Origin: Przewalskia tangutica
Taxonomy: Eukaryota; Streptophyta; Magnoliopsida; Solanales; Solanaceae
NCBI GenBank assembly: GCA_029844215.1
Contig: CM056728.1
Span: forward strand, 7,404,001 to 7,468,000
Length of the DNA: 64,000 nt
Reading direction: 5' to 3'
Numbering within the stretch: the stretch's first letter is position 1; each line of letters opens with the position of its first letter. The position numbers were made by a program, and so were the translations under genes. The notes beneath the pieces are model-generated. The model was not told the DNA's origin, did not search any database, and saw only the letters and a list, made by a program, of their open reading frames with translations. Of the stretch, positions 24,501 to 31,796 are shown piece after piece.

Positions 24501-25460
24501 CACTAAAATAAATTGTTATGACGTTGGGTGTCTTTCTTCCCGCTTCATGCTCAAGCAGACTGGTAAGATTATCTGATACATACTATATAGAGCAAAACAC
24601 AATTATATATTGCAACAAAGGGTGTGATGTGTGGATCTTCTCTTGCTGATTTACATACACGATGGTGATAAATAATAGTAAAGGGACGCGTGTTGGAGAA
24701 GTTGTGTTGCCGATTCCCTTCTTGGTATGACATGTTCTTGTCACTGTGGCAGGGTGTTGGCAGATGGTCACATCCCTTGGGCATGTGAGGCCTTTTCAAA
24801 GCTGCATGGTCAGGAGTTTGCCCGAGCACCAGCCTTAATGTGGTAATTAATCTTCTTATTTACTTGCATTCTATTTAATGCTATCAAATCCATACATCTG
24901 TGCTGTGCCTTCGCTTTGTGCATCCAAGACTCGGTATATTTTCAGAAGTGCTCTGTTTTCTGTTCACACTACTAATATGTATTAGAGTGTTGGTTGATCA
25001 CGGTGCTTATTTGGAATTCCTGAGCTTGTTTATCTTATTTATTTTTTTGTTTGGGGTGGCTCGTTTATCTTTACTCCAAGGGGATTGAGCATTTCAGTGT
25101 ATGGCAATATAGTGCAATAAGGACAAATTTATCGTTTGGGTTGTCACATAAATACATATTTTCTCGGATCTGATGAAGCAGTAATAGTACCATCATCAAA
25201 CATCCAGACATTTTAATGGCATATACTGGTTTTCCCCGGAAATTGCTAATTTAGATTTATCTCAATACCTGATAATTGCTCATCATCTACAGTAGCATGT
25301 TGTATTTATTCTAACATTGTTCATTGCTAGTGTAGCTTTTATGTATAGTCCAATGTTTAATGGCAGGTGTTGGAGATTATTCATGATCAAGCTGTGGAAC
25401 CATGGCCTTGTTGATGCGCGTGCAGTCAACAAGTGTAACATAATACTAGAGCAGTTCTAA
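3505..25460 (+). CDS. EMF2: EMF2-like Polycomb PRC2 subunit (VEFS-box protein), 21 exons
   Basis: Encodes a Su(z)12-type subunit of Polycomb Repressive Complex 2, which in plants trimethylates histone H3 lysine 27 and represses flowering and floral genes in the nucleus. The exons at the coordinates listed separately sum to 1869 nt: 622 residues plus stop, without any frameshift, near the roughly 630 residues of Arabidopsis EMF2. Landmarks are the family N-terminus MPGIPLVARETT, the CKPVELYNI block (about 47-56), a C2H2 finger with C323, C326, H339 and H344, a basic RRRKR cluster near 393-397 that may be a nuclear signal, and an acidic VEFS box from about 509 to 618. The protein ends at LEQF, a little shorter than I expect. 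Long introns full of transposons stretch the gene to 22 kb. It could be a diverged EMF2 paralogue rather than the main copy. Confidence 0.93.
3672..3819 (+). CDS. EMF2: EMF2-like exon 2
   Basis: Residues 12-61, including MCRQDS, the acidic SAEEEIAAEES stretch and CKPVELYNILQRRAVRN. Acceptor CTGCAG, donor GTAATG. Confidence 0.92.
4257..4312 (+). CDS. EMF2: EMF2-like exon 3
   Basis: Residues 62-80 (PSFLQRCLQYKIQAKNKK), closely matching the family. Acceptor ATGCAG, donor GTAATT. Confidence 0.92.
4313..5397 (+). other. EMF2-like intron 3
   Basis: Non-coding. It holds a short tandem repeat of TTGATTCATCAC near 4480-4504 and scattered GAAGCGAAAAGCGAAG-like and GCTTCGC segments (4852-4872 and 5240-5335) that may be remnants of an unrecognised element. 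Confidence 0.6.
5398..5515 (+). CDS. EMF2: EMF2-like exon 4
   Basis: Residues 80-119, with IQMAISL and LFPLCVILARPVSS. Acceptor TTCAG, donor GTAAGT. The alanine-rich end (AAAAEA) looks diverged compared with other EMF2 proteins. Confidence 0.9.
5601..5760 (+). CDS. EMF2: EMF2-like exon 5
   Basis: Residues 120-172 and one base of 173, with SAVYQFRRAC, GVDGINRAQAKFFLPEMNKL and SLVILFVSF. Acceptor TTACAG, donor GTAGGT. Confidence 0.92.
5843..5884 (+). CDS. EMF2: EMF2-like exon 6
   Basis: Residues 173-187 (AELARDHVDTSSFP). Acceptor TTTGCAG, donor GTAAGT. It appears shorter than the corresponding family region, which may be a lineage-specific contraction. Confidence 0.75.
6642..6985. mobile_element. 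MITE with 16-bp terminal inverted repeats, EMF2 intron 6
   Basis: Begins with GGGGTCGTTTGGTTGG and ends with CCAACCAAACGACCCC, perfect 16-bp inverted repeats about 344 bp apart. The interior is rich in TATAACT and GTATAAC repeats on both strands (6750-6960) and has no transposase. I could not define a clean target duplication, so the superfamily is left open. Confidence 0.85.
7242..7647. mobile_element. non-autonomous hAT element, EMF2 intron 6
   Basis: Starts CAGGGCCC, ends CCGCCCCTG, and is flanked by a perfect 8-bp duplication TTGATAAC at 7234-7241 and 7648-7655. Both the CAGGG terminus and the 8-bp duplication are hAT hallmarks. The last 70 bp (7577-7647) are extremely GC-rich. A tRNA-like segment lies at 7446-7515. 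No transposase is encoded. Confidence 0.85.
7446..7515 (-). other. tRNA-like segment inside the hAT MITE
   Basis: Read on the minus strand it contains GTAGCTTAGTGGTTGAG, a plausible pol III A box, and GAGTTCGAATCC, a plausible B box, about 45 bases apart. It is not a functional tRNA by eye because no clean acceptor stem is visible. Confidence 0.4.
7760..7899 (+). CDS. EMF2: EMF2-like exon 7
   Basis: Residues 187-233, with GHCLLGRMPMELLHLLWEKS and LSLGERTEM. Acceptor GTGGCAG, donor GTACGC. Confidence 0.92.
8023..8248. mobile_element. Stowaway-like MITE, EMF2 intron 7
   Basis: Ends CTCACTCCGTCCC and GGGACAGAGGGAG with a TA dinucleotide at each side (8021-8022, 8249-8250), as for Tc1/mariner Stowaway elements. 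About 226 bp, non-coding. Related copies lie at 20268-20444 and 26881-27155. Confidence 0.85.
8408..8550. mobile_element. foldback (inverted-repeat) element, EMF2 intron 7
   Basis: A left arm containing CAACCAAACACCAATAGAAA and a right arm containing TATTGGTGTTTGGTTG are inverted copies around a short loop, giving a hairpin. Probably a small MITE; exact ends were not fixed. Confidence 0.6.
9458..9520 (+). CDS. EMF2: EMF2-like exon 8
   Basis: Residues 234-254 (TNCSDKDRRISFQYPRSSAAL). The frame used is not the longest open frame of this stretch; it was chosen because it fits the family pattern (DK-R-SFQ-P) and keeps neighbouring exons in phase. Acceptor ATGCAG, donor GTAGGT. Confidence 0.75.
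9634..9755 (+). CDS. EMF2: EMF2-like exon 9
   Basis: Residues 255-295, with QQLQVKIAAEEAGS and YDSFSYNDIPTTSLPRII. Acceptor AAAG, donor GTGAAG. Confidence 0.9.
10297..10361 (+). CDS. EMF2: EMF2-like exon 10
   Basis: Residues 295-317, LRTGNVVFNYMYYNNKLQRT. Methionine replaces the usual arginine in NYRYYNNK. Acceptor TTCCAG, donor GTAAAC. Confidence 0.92.
11328..11380 (+). CDS. EMF2: EMF2-like exon 11 (zinc finger, first half)
   Basis: Residues 317-334, VTEDFTCPFCLVKCASFK, giving C323 and C326 of the C2H2 finger. Acceptor TTGCAG, donor GTAAAC. Confidence 0.95.
11522..11575 (+). CDS. EMF2: EMF2-like exon 12 (zinc finger, second half)
   Basis: Residues 335-352, GLRYHLCSSHDLFNFEFW, with H339 and H344. 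The frame-preserving donor is the weak GTTGGT; a stronger GTAAAC lies 4 nt downstream but would shift the frame into a stop. Confidence 0.9.
11659..11718 (+). CDS. EMF2: EMF2-like exon 13
   Basis: Residues 353-372, VTEEYQAVNVSVRSDMWRSE. Acceptor TTTTAG, donor GTCAGC. Confidence 0.92.
12038..13195 (-). mobile_element. L1-type LINE, 3' part, in EMF2 intron 13
   Basis: On the minus strand, broken frames at 12911-13165, 12559-12771, 12458-12640 and 12220-12504 give the C-terminal part of a plant L1 ORF2, including the zinc-binding region after the reverse transcriptase: a YSVKSFYNLF motif, then WKTRVPLQVACFGW, C-x2-C and HLFIHC. A poly-T at 12038-12044 on the plus strand is the LINE's poly-A tail, so it lies antisense to EMF2. 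The 5' part is missing and several frameshifts and stops are present. The right boundary is approximate. Confidence 0.85.
13253..13299 (+). CDS. EMF2: EMF2-like exon 14
   Basis: Residues 373-388, IVADGVDPKKQTFFF. Acceptor CTTCAG, donor GTATGT. It lies only about 60 bp past the LINE. Confidence 0.9.
13405..13526 (+). CDS. EMF2: EMF2-like exon 15
   Basis: Residues 388-429, beginning SKPLRRRKRQDL, the basic cluster that may be a nuclear localisation signal. Acceptor CTCAG, donor GTAATG. Confidence 0.92.
13527..14761 (+). other. EMF2-like intron 15
   Basis: Non-coding. From about 14215 to 14560 it holds irregular repeats of AAATCACCGCCAAA and ACCACCGGAAATCA type, giving an open frame (14093-14506) that looks like low-complexity sequence, not a protein. 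Confidence 0.6.
14762..14948 (+). CDS. EMF2: EMF2-like exon 16
   Basis: Residues 429-491, the variable linker, ending in the conserved ALLQFAKSRKLSVERSDPR. Acceptor ATCAG, donor GTATGT. Confidence 0.92.
14949..16009 (+). other. EMF2-like intron 16
   Basis: Non-coding; no recognisable transposon or gene seen. Confidence 0.5.
16010..16058 (+). CDS. EMF2: EMF2-like exon 17
   Basis: Residues 491-507, RALLQKRQFFHSHRAQ, highly conserved. Acceptor TTACAG, donor GTAATT. It is followed by a 5.2-kb intron. Confidence 0.93.
16420..17180 (-). mobile_element. gypsy-type LTR fragment with polyprotein remnant, EMF2 intron 17
   Basis: A minus-strand TATAAATAGG box (about 16797-16806) with a GC-rich block upstream of it (16877-16978, rich in GCGGTCCGC and CTGCAG) marks an LTR promoter region. 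To its right a minus frame (16952-17167) reads SSRPFTRSQAKELQAMF, a motif common in plant Ty3/gypsy polyproteins. Ends were not found, so this is a truncated piece. Confidence 0.6.
18265..19970 (-). mobile_element. RTE-type LINE, 3' half, interrupted, EMF2 intron 17
   Basis: Minus-strand frames carry the C-terminal region of an RTE reverse transcriptase protein: VKNSHVHKMKVAEIRMLRWICGHTR, LRWFGHVKR, then GRSRLKKYCGEVIRQ and DRRVWRSRVRVE. Upstream, around 19420-19590, remnants of GEIDDDITHRIGAGWVKWR remain, with stops. The 3'UTR-like stretch is 18265-18600. About 445 bp of unrelated sequence (18970-19415) splits it. The gene is dead through stops and frameshifts. Confidence 0.85.
18970..19415. 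other. foreign insert inside the LINE, possibly organellar DNA
   Basis: LINE coding sequence stops at about 19415 and resumes near 18969. The sequence between is less AT-rich than its surroundings and contains AGGAGCGTAGCGACTACGAC, which resembles repeats of plant mitochondrial DNA. The mitochondrial origin is only an impression from memory. An open frame at 19109-19381 has no recognised product. Confidence 0.35.
20268..20444. mobile_element. Stowaway-like MITE, diverged copy, EMF2 intron 17
   Basis: Right end GGGACGGAGGGAG followed by TA; the left end CTCCGGTGCCTC is mutated. The interior carries the same AAGTTTAAGACCACAAG and GCCAAGTCAAAG segments as related elements. Confidence 0.7.
20485..20567. 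repeat. inverted repeat (hairpin)
   Basis: TTTCTGTTTGGAAGAAAATT and AATTTTCTTCCAAGCAGAAA are inverted, with an AT-rich loop of TAAT and AAATA repeats. It may be a small MITE remnant. Confidence 0.75.
21307..21390 (+). CDS. EMF2: EMF2-like exon 18 (start of VEFS box)
   Basis: Residues 508-535, PMALEQVLSDRDSEDEVDDD and the following ADLEDRR; the acidic start of the VEFS box, identical or nearly so across the family. Donor GTATGC. Confidence 0.95.
21610..21759 (-). mobile_element. TS-like SINE, EMF2 intron 18
   Basis: On the minus strand it begins with GTTGCCATGTGACCAGGAGG and GGGTTCAAGCCGTGG (B box), then GGTAAGGCTGCGTACAATAG, matching the Solanaceae TS SINE. Perfect 16-bp duplications ATTTATTTTAAGTATA lie at 21594-21609 and 21760-21775. 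Confidence 0.88.
21866..22175 (+). mobile_element. RTE-type LINE 3' end, EMF2 intron 18
   Basis: Non-coding 3' tail matching the end of the LINE at 58822-59496: TTGATTTCTGCTGCTATGTG, TCTGACTGG, GGAAACAGCCGCTCTACCTA, GGTCTGCGTACACTCTACCC and the TTGTTGTTG terminus. The 5' part is missing, as in typical incomplete LINE insertions. Confidence 0.85.
22586..22937. other. unassigned intronic sequence with overlapping open frames
   Basis: Open frames on both strands (22586-22870 minus, 22662-22937 plus) overlap each other and have no recognisable motif; composition is Ser/Pro rich on one strand and Gly rich on the other. Probably chance or an unrecognised element inside intron 18. Confidence 0.3.
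23839..23918 (+). CDS. EMF2: EMF2-like exon 19 (VEFS box)
   Basis: Residues 536-562, MLDDFVDVTKDEKQMMHLWN and SFVRKQ. Acceptor TTACAG, donor GTACTG. Confidence 0.95.
24753..24842 (+). CDS. EMF2: EMF2-like exon 20 (VEFS box)
   Basis: Residues 562-592, VLADGHIPWACEAFSKLHGQ then EFARAPALM. Acceptor TGGCAG, donor GTAATT. Confidence 0.95.
25367..25460 (+). CDS. EMF2: EMF2-like exon 21 (end of VEFS box and stop)
   Basis: Residues 592-622 and stop: CWRLFMIKLWNHGLVDARAV, NKCNIILEQF, TAA at 25458-25460. Acceptor TGGCAG. Confidence 0.95.
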
Positions 25461-26878
25461 AGCCAAGACAATGATTCTAGTAGAAGCTGAATACCCGTAA
25501 GACAATTTGTTACCATATCTAGCAATGGATTTGGTAGTAGTGATACAGCTTTGTGGCTGGATCTACATATCCGAATTTTCAACATCTGCTTTCTAATGTT
25601 ATTGTGGGTAGACTTGTTTTGTCTTTTAAGGGTAACATATGCTAATTTAATGTTTTATAGTGGCATCTACTGTTCTAAATTAGAAATTAATGATTCTCAT
25701 TGTTCAAGGGCTCTGTTATATCTTGAATCTGATTCTTTTTCACTCTCCAACTCCCCCTACACACTTCTCAAGGAGATGATGCTTGTTAATAAAAAAGTGG
25801 CAAAAATCCTCAACAGCTGTGTTTCCCTGCGTGTTTCCATTTACTTCTGCTACGCAATCTATATGCCAAAGTGTGTATATTCCTAGAAAGGAGTAGCTAA
25901 TGAATCAGTGGATGATACCATGATGGCAGCGTTTGTGCTCATATGTGCTTTTGCGCCCCTTAGAGATGCGATTATGTTTTCATTTTGCAGTTCTCAGTGG
26001 TATAGTAGCATGAGAAAAAACATTTTGCATTACCCAGAACAAGTGTTTGCTATTCTTTATCATATAGTCCTGAAGATTTATTCAATACATTGAAGATCAA
26101 TAAAATACTATTCTATAACCCTGGAAAGAACTCCACAACAAAAGTGGGTTTGCAACAAGCTTATGAGTTATGACACATAAAAAAGCAGATGTTGATGCTG
26201 TAAAAACATAAAACTGGAGAACCAAATTCAAGAAGCTCCCCTTCATGGTCAAAGACAGACTCACAGACATAGCTTGTTTATTCAGCGACACTTATGCGTC
26301 AGCTCCTCTACTTTGGTCATCCACCAAGATGATTAATCTGTTAAGTAGACCATTAGGTATGCGCACTTTTTTCAGGCTTCCCCAGCAAAAATCAATTTGA
26401 TGAAGTGGAAATTTCACTAAGCTGCTAAAACGACATGCATTTTCCAGAGTTTTGAAGAAAGTTCTCTTCCGATGCTAACTCAACAAACTCTTTAAGAAGC
26501 AGATTATCTTCGACATTATCCCTGTTGCAGAGTTGTTGCTTTTGCTTTCTCACTTGCGTCACTATATTTGATAATCATATCTTCCTCAGTGAGTAGAGAT
26601 ATGAAAGAGAGTCAGAATATTTCCAATACATTGAGTATCCATGGTTGAAATGAATTAACAGAGTGCTTTTACTGCAGTAGCGACACATTTAAAGAAAAAG
26701 AAGTGCAGTGAAATTCATTGTGTGTCGGATTTTGGACAATCAACTAAGCAGCTATTAAGGCCTTAAGCTCATCAAGTTTTTGGGCAGAGAAATGTACCTT
26801 CTGCGAATGCTGTCATCTTTGTTGGACGTGCAAACTACGGATAGGAAAGGACCACTTGGTGGTGGAGAAAATATCACT
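25461..26878 (+). other. 3' untranslated and downstream region of the EMF2-like gene
   Basis: No coding sequence recognised. An AATAAA at 26099-26104 is a possible poly-A signal about 640 bp after the stop. Open frames at 25551-25886 and 26097-26291 have no family resemblance and are not called. Confidence 0.4.
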
Positions 26879-26880
26879 TA

Positions 26881-27155
26881 CTCGCTCCGTTCCAATTTAT
26901 GTGTTATCATTTGATCGGGTACGAAGTTTAAGAAATAAGAAAATACTTTGTTATGTTTATCAAACTGCTCTTATTTTAGAGCTTACTTTTACTAATTTTT
27001 TTCCACAATAAGTACATCTTAAAAATTAAGTGGAGACTCAATAAGGGTAAATTAGGAATGAGGATATTAAATAGTTGTCAAATAAGAAAAAATGACATTC
27101 ATTTTGGAACGGACTAAAAAAGAAGATGGTGCCACATCAATTGAGACGGAGGGAG
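26881..27155. mobile_element. Stowaway-like MITE
   Basis: Ends CTCGCTCCGTTCC and GAGACGGAGGGAG, flanked by TA on both sides (26879-26880, 27156-27157). About 275 bp, non-coding; same type as the copies in EMF2 introns 7 and 17. Confidence 0.85.
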
Positions 27156-27802
27156 TAATATTTGATAATGTGACAAATGCATCTTAATGAGAAAGACATA
27201 ATCAAGTTCTTGCCCAAAAATGAAAAATGAGACGGTGTTTTATAACAAAAACAAAAAGGTAAGGTGTTAGATTGCTAAATGTGAGTTTTCCTCCTCAATG
27301 GCTCAATTCTCTTATAATCGAGCACTCCTTTTTTTTGCTTTCCCCTTTTATCTTCTCATCTTTTACGTCTACATTATTTTGTGTACAAAACGTCATATTG
27401 CCGTGCTTTCACCTTTTAAAAGTCCCTATTTTTGTACATGTAATTTTTCGGTTACTTATTGTGCATAACCAATTTAGACATTTTGAAACCGTAGGATCAT
27501 CTCAGTTTCTCTTCGATATTAGTACGTTAGACTTTTGGCACTTTACTTTAAAATGTCATATAAGAGTGGCACGTTGTTTGGATACCTCATTCATTATATA
27601 AAATAATAGCAAACATTAATGCAACACATAGTGCATAGAGTACTATATGTAGGTGAGTACAATATTTTACATGCAATGCTCAAGAAAGATTTTGATTCAC
27701 ATGTTGAGGTTATTATTGTGAGTTTGGATGTACGAGAATAGTAAACTACTATTACTAGTGCTTTAAAAGAATAAACTATAATAATTTACAATAGTTGACA
27801 AT
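27156..27802. other. AT-rich intergenic DNA
   Basis: The open frame 27272-27601 has no recognisable motif. Nothing else seen. Confidence 0.45.
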
Positions 27803-27810
27803 CTTATAGC

Positions 27811-28382
27811 CAGTGGCAGAGCTTAGTAGAGGTTGGAGAGGGCTGTGGCCCCCCTCAAAAAAATTAATTTTTTTCCATATATATATCCTCTCTCTCACAC
27901 GTCACTCTATTTTCACGTTCTAAACAAGATATCAACTTCCATTTTGCTATTATGAGGTTTTGGAGTTCTATATTTTTTACTAATTCAAGAACCTTACAAG
28001 TCTCATTTTCGAGCATAGAAACCCTAAATTTTGAAATTCCGATATGGAATTTATCTTTTGCCAAAATCCTAACTATTCTTTTATTTTTTCAAGATTTCTT
28101 TAGTCTAAAATTTTCTTTTTCTATGTGGCTGAGTTCGTGAGATTGAGGGAACATTATGTTTGTTTCATCATATACGAGGCTATTTTGGGTTTATGGGAAT
28201 ATCCCGTGAATCGAAGAGATGAAGTTCGAAGAACTTATCTCAATTGGGGTCACTATCAATGTCAAGTTGAAAAAAAACAGTGAAAGCGAATACATATTAC
28301 TTGATTGACCGGATAATCCGTCTTATCTTAACTCTTTCAGTTTCTACGGCCCCCTTGATATTTTGGGCAAGTTCCGCCACTG
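27811..28382. mobile_element. non-autonomous hAT element
   Basis: Starts CAGTGGCAGAGC and ends GTTCCGCCACTG, an imperfect 12-bp inverted repeat of the CAGTGGCGGAGC type common in plant hAT elements, and is flanked by perfect 8-bp duplications CTTATAGC at 27803-27810 and 28383-28390. The 572-bp interior has no transposase. Confidence 0.9.
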
Positions 28383-28543
28383 CTTATAGCCAACAAGAGT
28401 TGTGGCTACAGAAAACTTGCGAGCTCTTGATTCGTCTTGGATTTGCGTTCTTTTGTACGCCTTGAGTCTTCGTTCCAATTGCAACAAGCTCCTTGATCTT
28501 GATAGCCTGAAACTAATAGACACGAAATGTGATAGCGTTATAA

Positions 28544-29358
28544 TGATTTGCTAAGTCGATTGATATTCAATCTTTTCTTAAGACAATATTGCCCCTTATG
28601 AATCCCTTAACGGCTATTGACAACTTGTCTCCCAAGATAAAACAACAACAAACAATTGAACAAAGGATAACCCAATTGTTTACTATAAAAGAAGAGCTTT
28701 TGAATGTATGAAAGTATGATAGAGAGGAAGAAGTTCAGAAAAATCTGAACTATACAAGTATGAAGTGTGTTTTGAATTGAGCCAAAGGCCTCAATTTATA
28801 GTGTGTGTAAGATGTCTTCTCATATAGCCAACTAATGGCAATCAAGATCATGTAATGACACTTAATTAGATGTTATAATTCAGCCAAATAATGGCTGAAT
28901 TCATGTGCCAAGTAATGGAGAATTATGCTCCAAAACCAGCCCAAGAATCAGAAATCTTTCACCTTCCGTCGACCATTCTTCCTCGTTAGCGCCGCGGCGC
29001 CTCAGCTCCAGTCATCAAAGTTCGAATTAGCGTCGCGGCCCAACCCTTGGGCTCCGCGGCGCACCGGCTCCGCGGTGACGCCGCTACCCTTTTCTAACCT
29101 GGTTCGATCTTACACATCGTACATTTCTTCCTTCCTTTACCAACATGGAACACGCGTCATTTGACCAATAACCGTCCATCATTCTATGTCTCAAACGTTT
29201 TACTTACGTACTAATATTTCTTCCACTTAATGAAATTTACGATACTTGACACTACGTATGCACGTGTGTGGAAACGACGTTTCCGATGTGCGAGGCCTCA
29301 ATTGTTCGAGTCATAAATAATGTGTTAAACTTAATTTTACATTAGTAAATTTCCAACA
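28544..29358 (-). mobile_element. solo Copia LTR
   Basis: About 815 bp, the reverse complement of the 814-bp LTR at 53126-53939: shared segments include TGACTCGAACAATTG, CACACTATAAA near the promoter, AGCCAAATAATGGCTGAATT and GACAACTTGTCTCCCAAGAT. It starts (minus strand) TGTTGGAAATTTAC and ends GCAAATCA. GTTAT occurs at 29359-29363 and at 28537-28541, a likely 5-bp duplication offset by 2 bp on the left. No internal region is attached, so it is a product of LTR-LTR recombination. A GC-rich palindromic block lies at 28989-29085. Confidence 0.8.
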
Positions 29359-29639
29359 GTTATAGCGCAGACTGTGCACTCTCAATACACACTTCCAAAA
29401 AGATAAATATTATTCTATCTTTAAATGATTATTGAATTGCTGACAAAAAAATTACATTTTAATAGGCAGAGTCTAAAAAAATTAACGTGGAGCATTATAG
29501 GAATTTGGAAAGTCATTTGTTTTTCCAAAGACAAACGTTTCCAGCACTAAATACATTAGGATATTGGGATTTGTTTTGGATATATCCATTACAAATCAAA
29601 TAAGAAAAACGTTGTGTATATAAAGCAGGCTGCAGTAGT

Positions 29640-30835
29640 ATCCCCAGCGCGGCAACAGTTGGACGATGGCGATTCGTGCCGATTCACAGATGGAGGAAGA
29701 TGGGAAAGTGCTTGTGATGATCTAGATAATGTTTCCAAGTTGCAAAAATGGCATGGCTACATTGACATAATCCAGAATTGAAGATTCCCTAATTGAGAAT
29801 GTCAAGAGTAAAGGTAAAAGTGTTGTTCTCCAAGTTGATGATGTTGATCCAGAATATAAGTTTATACTAGCCTTTAATGCTTTATCAGTTAGTATAATCC
29901 ATAGTTTCATAAGCGACAAGTATCGATTCAAATTTCCAGTCAATTGTACCTCACTCAACTGATTATGCCCGTGCTGTTAAGAAGATTGGCAACCAGATGG
30001 ATGTGGATGGATTGCGGGTTGTCTCTGTTTCCGCATCAACTACAATTGGCAAGCCATTACGAGAAATGTTTTACACAAGACAGTGGAAGCATGTAATAGA
30101 GCCCTTGCTCTTGATTCTGCAAAGAAAAAGGTTGTCCATTTTGTCGAGAATCGAATAGGATACATCGCTCCCAATCTTTCTGCTGTTGTTGGGAACACGG
30201 TTGCTGCAGGTGGTCTCTCCTCCTTGGCAAAACTGCCTTGTTGTGATGTGGAGCTGCTTCTTGGCGCACAAAGGAAGGAGTTACCAGACTTTCCCTCCCA
30301 TATTTATGATGTTCGTCCTTTAGGAGCAGGTTATATTAACCAAAGTGGAATATTCAAGACTACGCCTCCTAACTTTAGGATCCAAACCTATCAAAAAAAC
30401 TACATTAGCTGCCCGTATGGACTCGACCTGAGGAGACCCGACTGGAGAATATGGAACATCTCTTAGGGAAGAGATCCTTCAAACCATAGAGAAGTGGCAA
30501 AAGCCTCGTCCGGTTCCCGTTCCTACTGAATTTGATCCTTGTAAGAGAAAGAGAGGTGGCCGTGTTCCTCAAAGAAATAAGAAACCAACATATATGATCT
30601 TATGAACCTAATAAATAATAGTATGATCTTTGGAGTACCTGAAAAACCCTCCTCATGTGGGAAGGTTATGGTATGCTAGCTTGGTCAGGTTGGAAGCAGT
30701 GGGCACAGACAGAATGTCAGGCTTGACTTCAAGTTTGGCCTTCACCATGGAGCAGGGGGTCAAGCTATCAAATTCCGCAAACCAGCTTGCTGGCAGCGGA
30801 ACTCAATTATCTGAGACTGGACCTTTTTCTTAGAT
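29640..30835 (+). pseudogene. PRP31: PRP31 splicing factor retropseudogene
   Basis: PRP31 is a U4/U6 snRNP protein that joins the tri-snRNP through its Nop domain. Collinear fragments run across the span in shifting frames: DDLDNVSKLQK (near 29716), FISDKYRF, DYARAVKKIGNQMD (29960-30000), SVSASTTIGKPL, EACNRALALDSAKKKVVHFV then IGYIAPNLSAVVGNTVA (30086-30200), AGGLSSLAKLP, a LLGAQRKEL block, KTTPPNFR, LREEILQTIEKW, KRKRGGR, and near the end SGLTSSLAFT and SETGPFS. The parent is a multi-exon gene, but here the pieces follow each other without introns, so this is probably a retrocopy. Frameshifts, stops and deletions (for example the loss of the KLMGT segment) rule out function. Confidence 0.88.
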
Positions 30836-30999
30836 TTAATTAAATACCGTTTGATAGGTTGGCCTTGGCTGGGGTAAGTAAACTAGCAGTAATTGTTACT
30901 TTTGGTTCATCTCTTCTTATCAATTACTTTTAAGTGTTTTCACGCAAATTGTATAATTTATAAATTATTATGTGCTTGGGCACTGGAGAATGAAGTTGG
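30836..30999. other. short spacer between PRP31 pseudogene and MULE
   Basis: No feature seen. Confidence 0.5.
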
Positions 31000-31008
31000 T
31001 ATTTAATC
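31000..31008. repeat. left 9-bp target-site duplication of the Mutator-like element
   Basis: TATTTAATC, repeated at 49394-49402. Confidence 0.75.
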
Positions 31009-31009
31009 T

Positions 31010-31190
31010 GAGTCCGGAACTTAAATGACAAAAAAAGTGAAGTCATTAAACCAACATACCCAATAAAAAATGTGACATAAATATCTTTTGCGCATGAAAT
31101 TCCTGCACAATAATACTTATCAGTAACGGCTCGGTTACGTCTTATTGCGCAGGAAATTCCTGCGCAATAGGGGTAGATCAATTTTCCCAA
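31010..31190. repeat. left terminal inverted repeat of the MULE
   Basis: Pairs with 49215-49393 in inverted orientation. Shared pieces: GGAACTTAAATGAC, GATGTGACAT-like sequence, GCATGAAATTCCTG, and GCGCAGGAAATTCC. Confidence 0.78.
31143..31169. repeat. 27-bp palindrome in the MULE subterminal region
   Basis: Half-site TATTGCGCAGGAA is followed by its inverted copy around a single central base. A related, less perfect unit lies at 31087-31112, and others at 49239-49263 and about 49290-49318. Such repeated subterminal sites are candidates for transposase binding. Confidence 0.85.
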
Positions 31191-31796
31191 TACTTTGTAT
31201 ATTTCAAACATTTGAAATTCACATTTTTTTCATACTTTGACCAAAGATTAGTTATGTTTCAAGACTTCGAAATGTCAATATTTTATATAGAACCTGTTAT
31301 TTTTCTCTGCAAACCATAATGTAGGCTTAATACATCAAGGATATCTAAACATTCGGATCATCGTTTTAGGGGTTGTAAAGTGCTCGAAGTAAGTTTTGTT
31401 TGGAAACTTGTTATCATTAGGTTTGAGTGTTTTATTTTTTAGGGTTTTGATTTAAGTGTTTTATTATTTAGTCAAGGCATTACTTTATTTCGAATATGTC
31501 GAATTTGTTTCATAATTAATTTAGGACGTCGCACGAGTTATTAATAAACGATAATAAAGACTAAGATACCTAATTATCATTAAAAAATAATACGAAAACA
31601 TTATAATATTAACTTAAACTGTATAACTTAATTACATATACACAATCTCTAATGGGTCATACATGTGGTAGGCTTTAGAGTAACCTTAGGCCTAAGGCTC
31701 AAACGATCCCCCCACACCCACCACCCTAACCATCATCTCCATCCCCCATTGCTCCTCTTAATAATAGGATGCTCTAAGCCATGATCATCCTCAATT

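Noticed and set aside
28140..28300. Idea that this part of the hAT MITE is chloroplast DNA
   Set aside because: I could not match it to any plastid gene, and the stretch lies wholly inside an element with clean ends.
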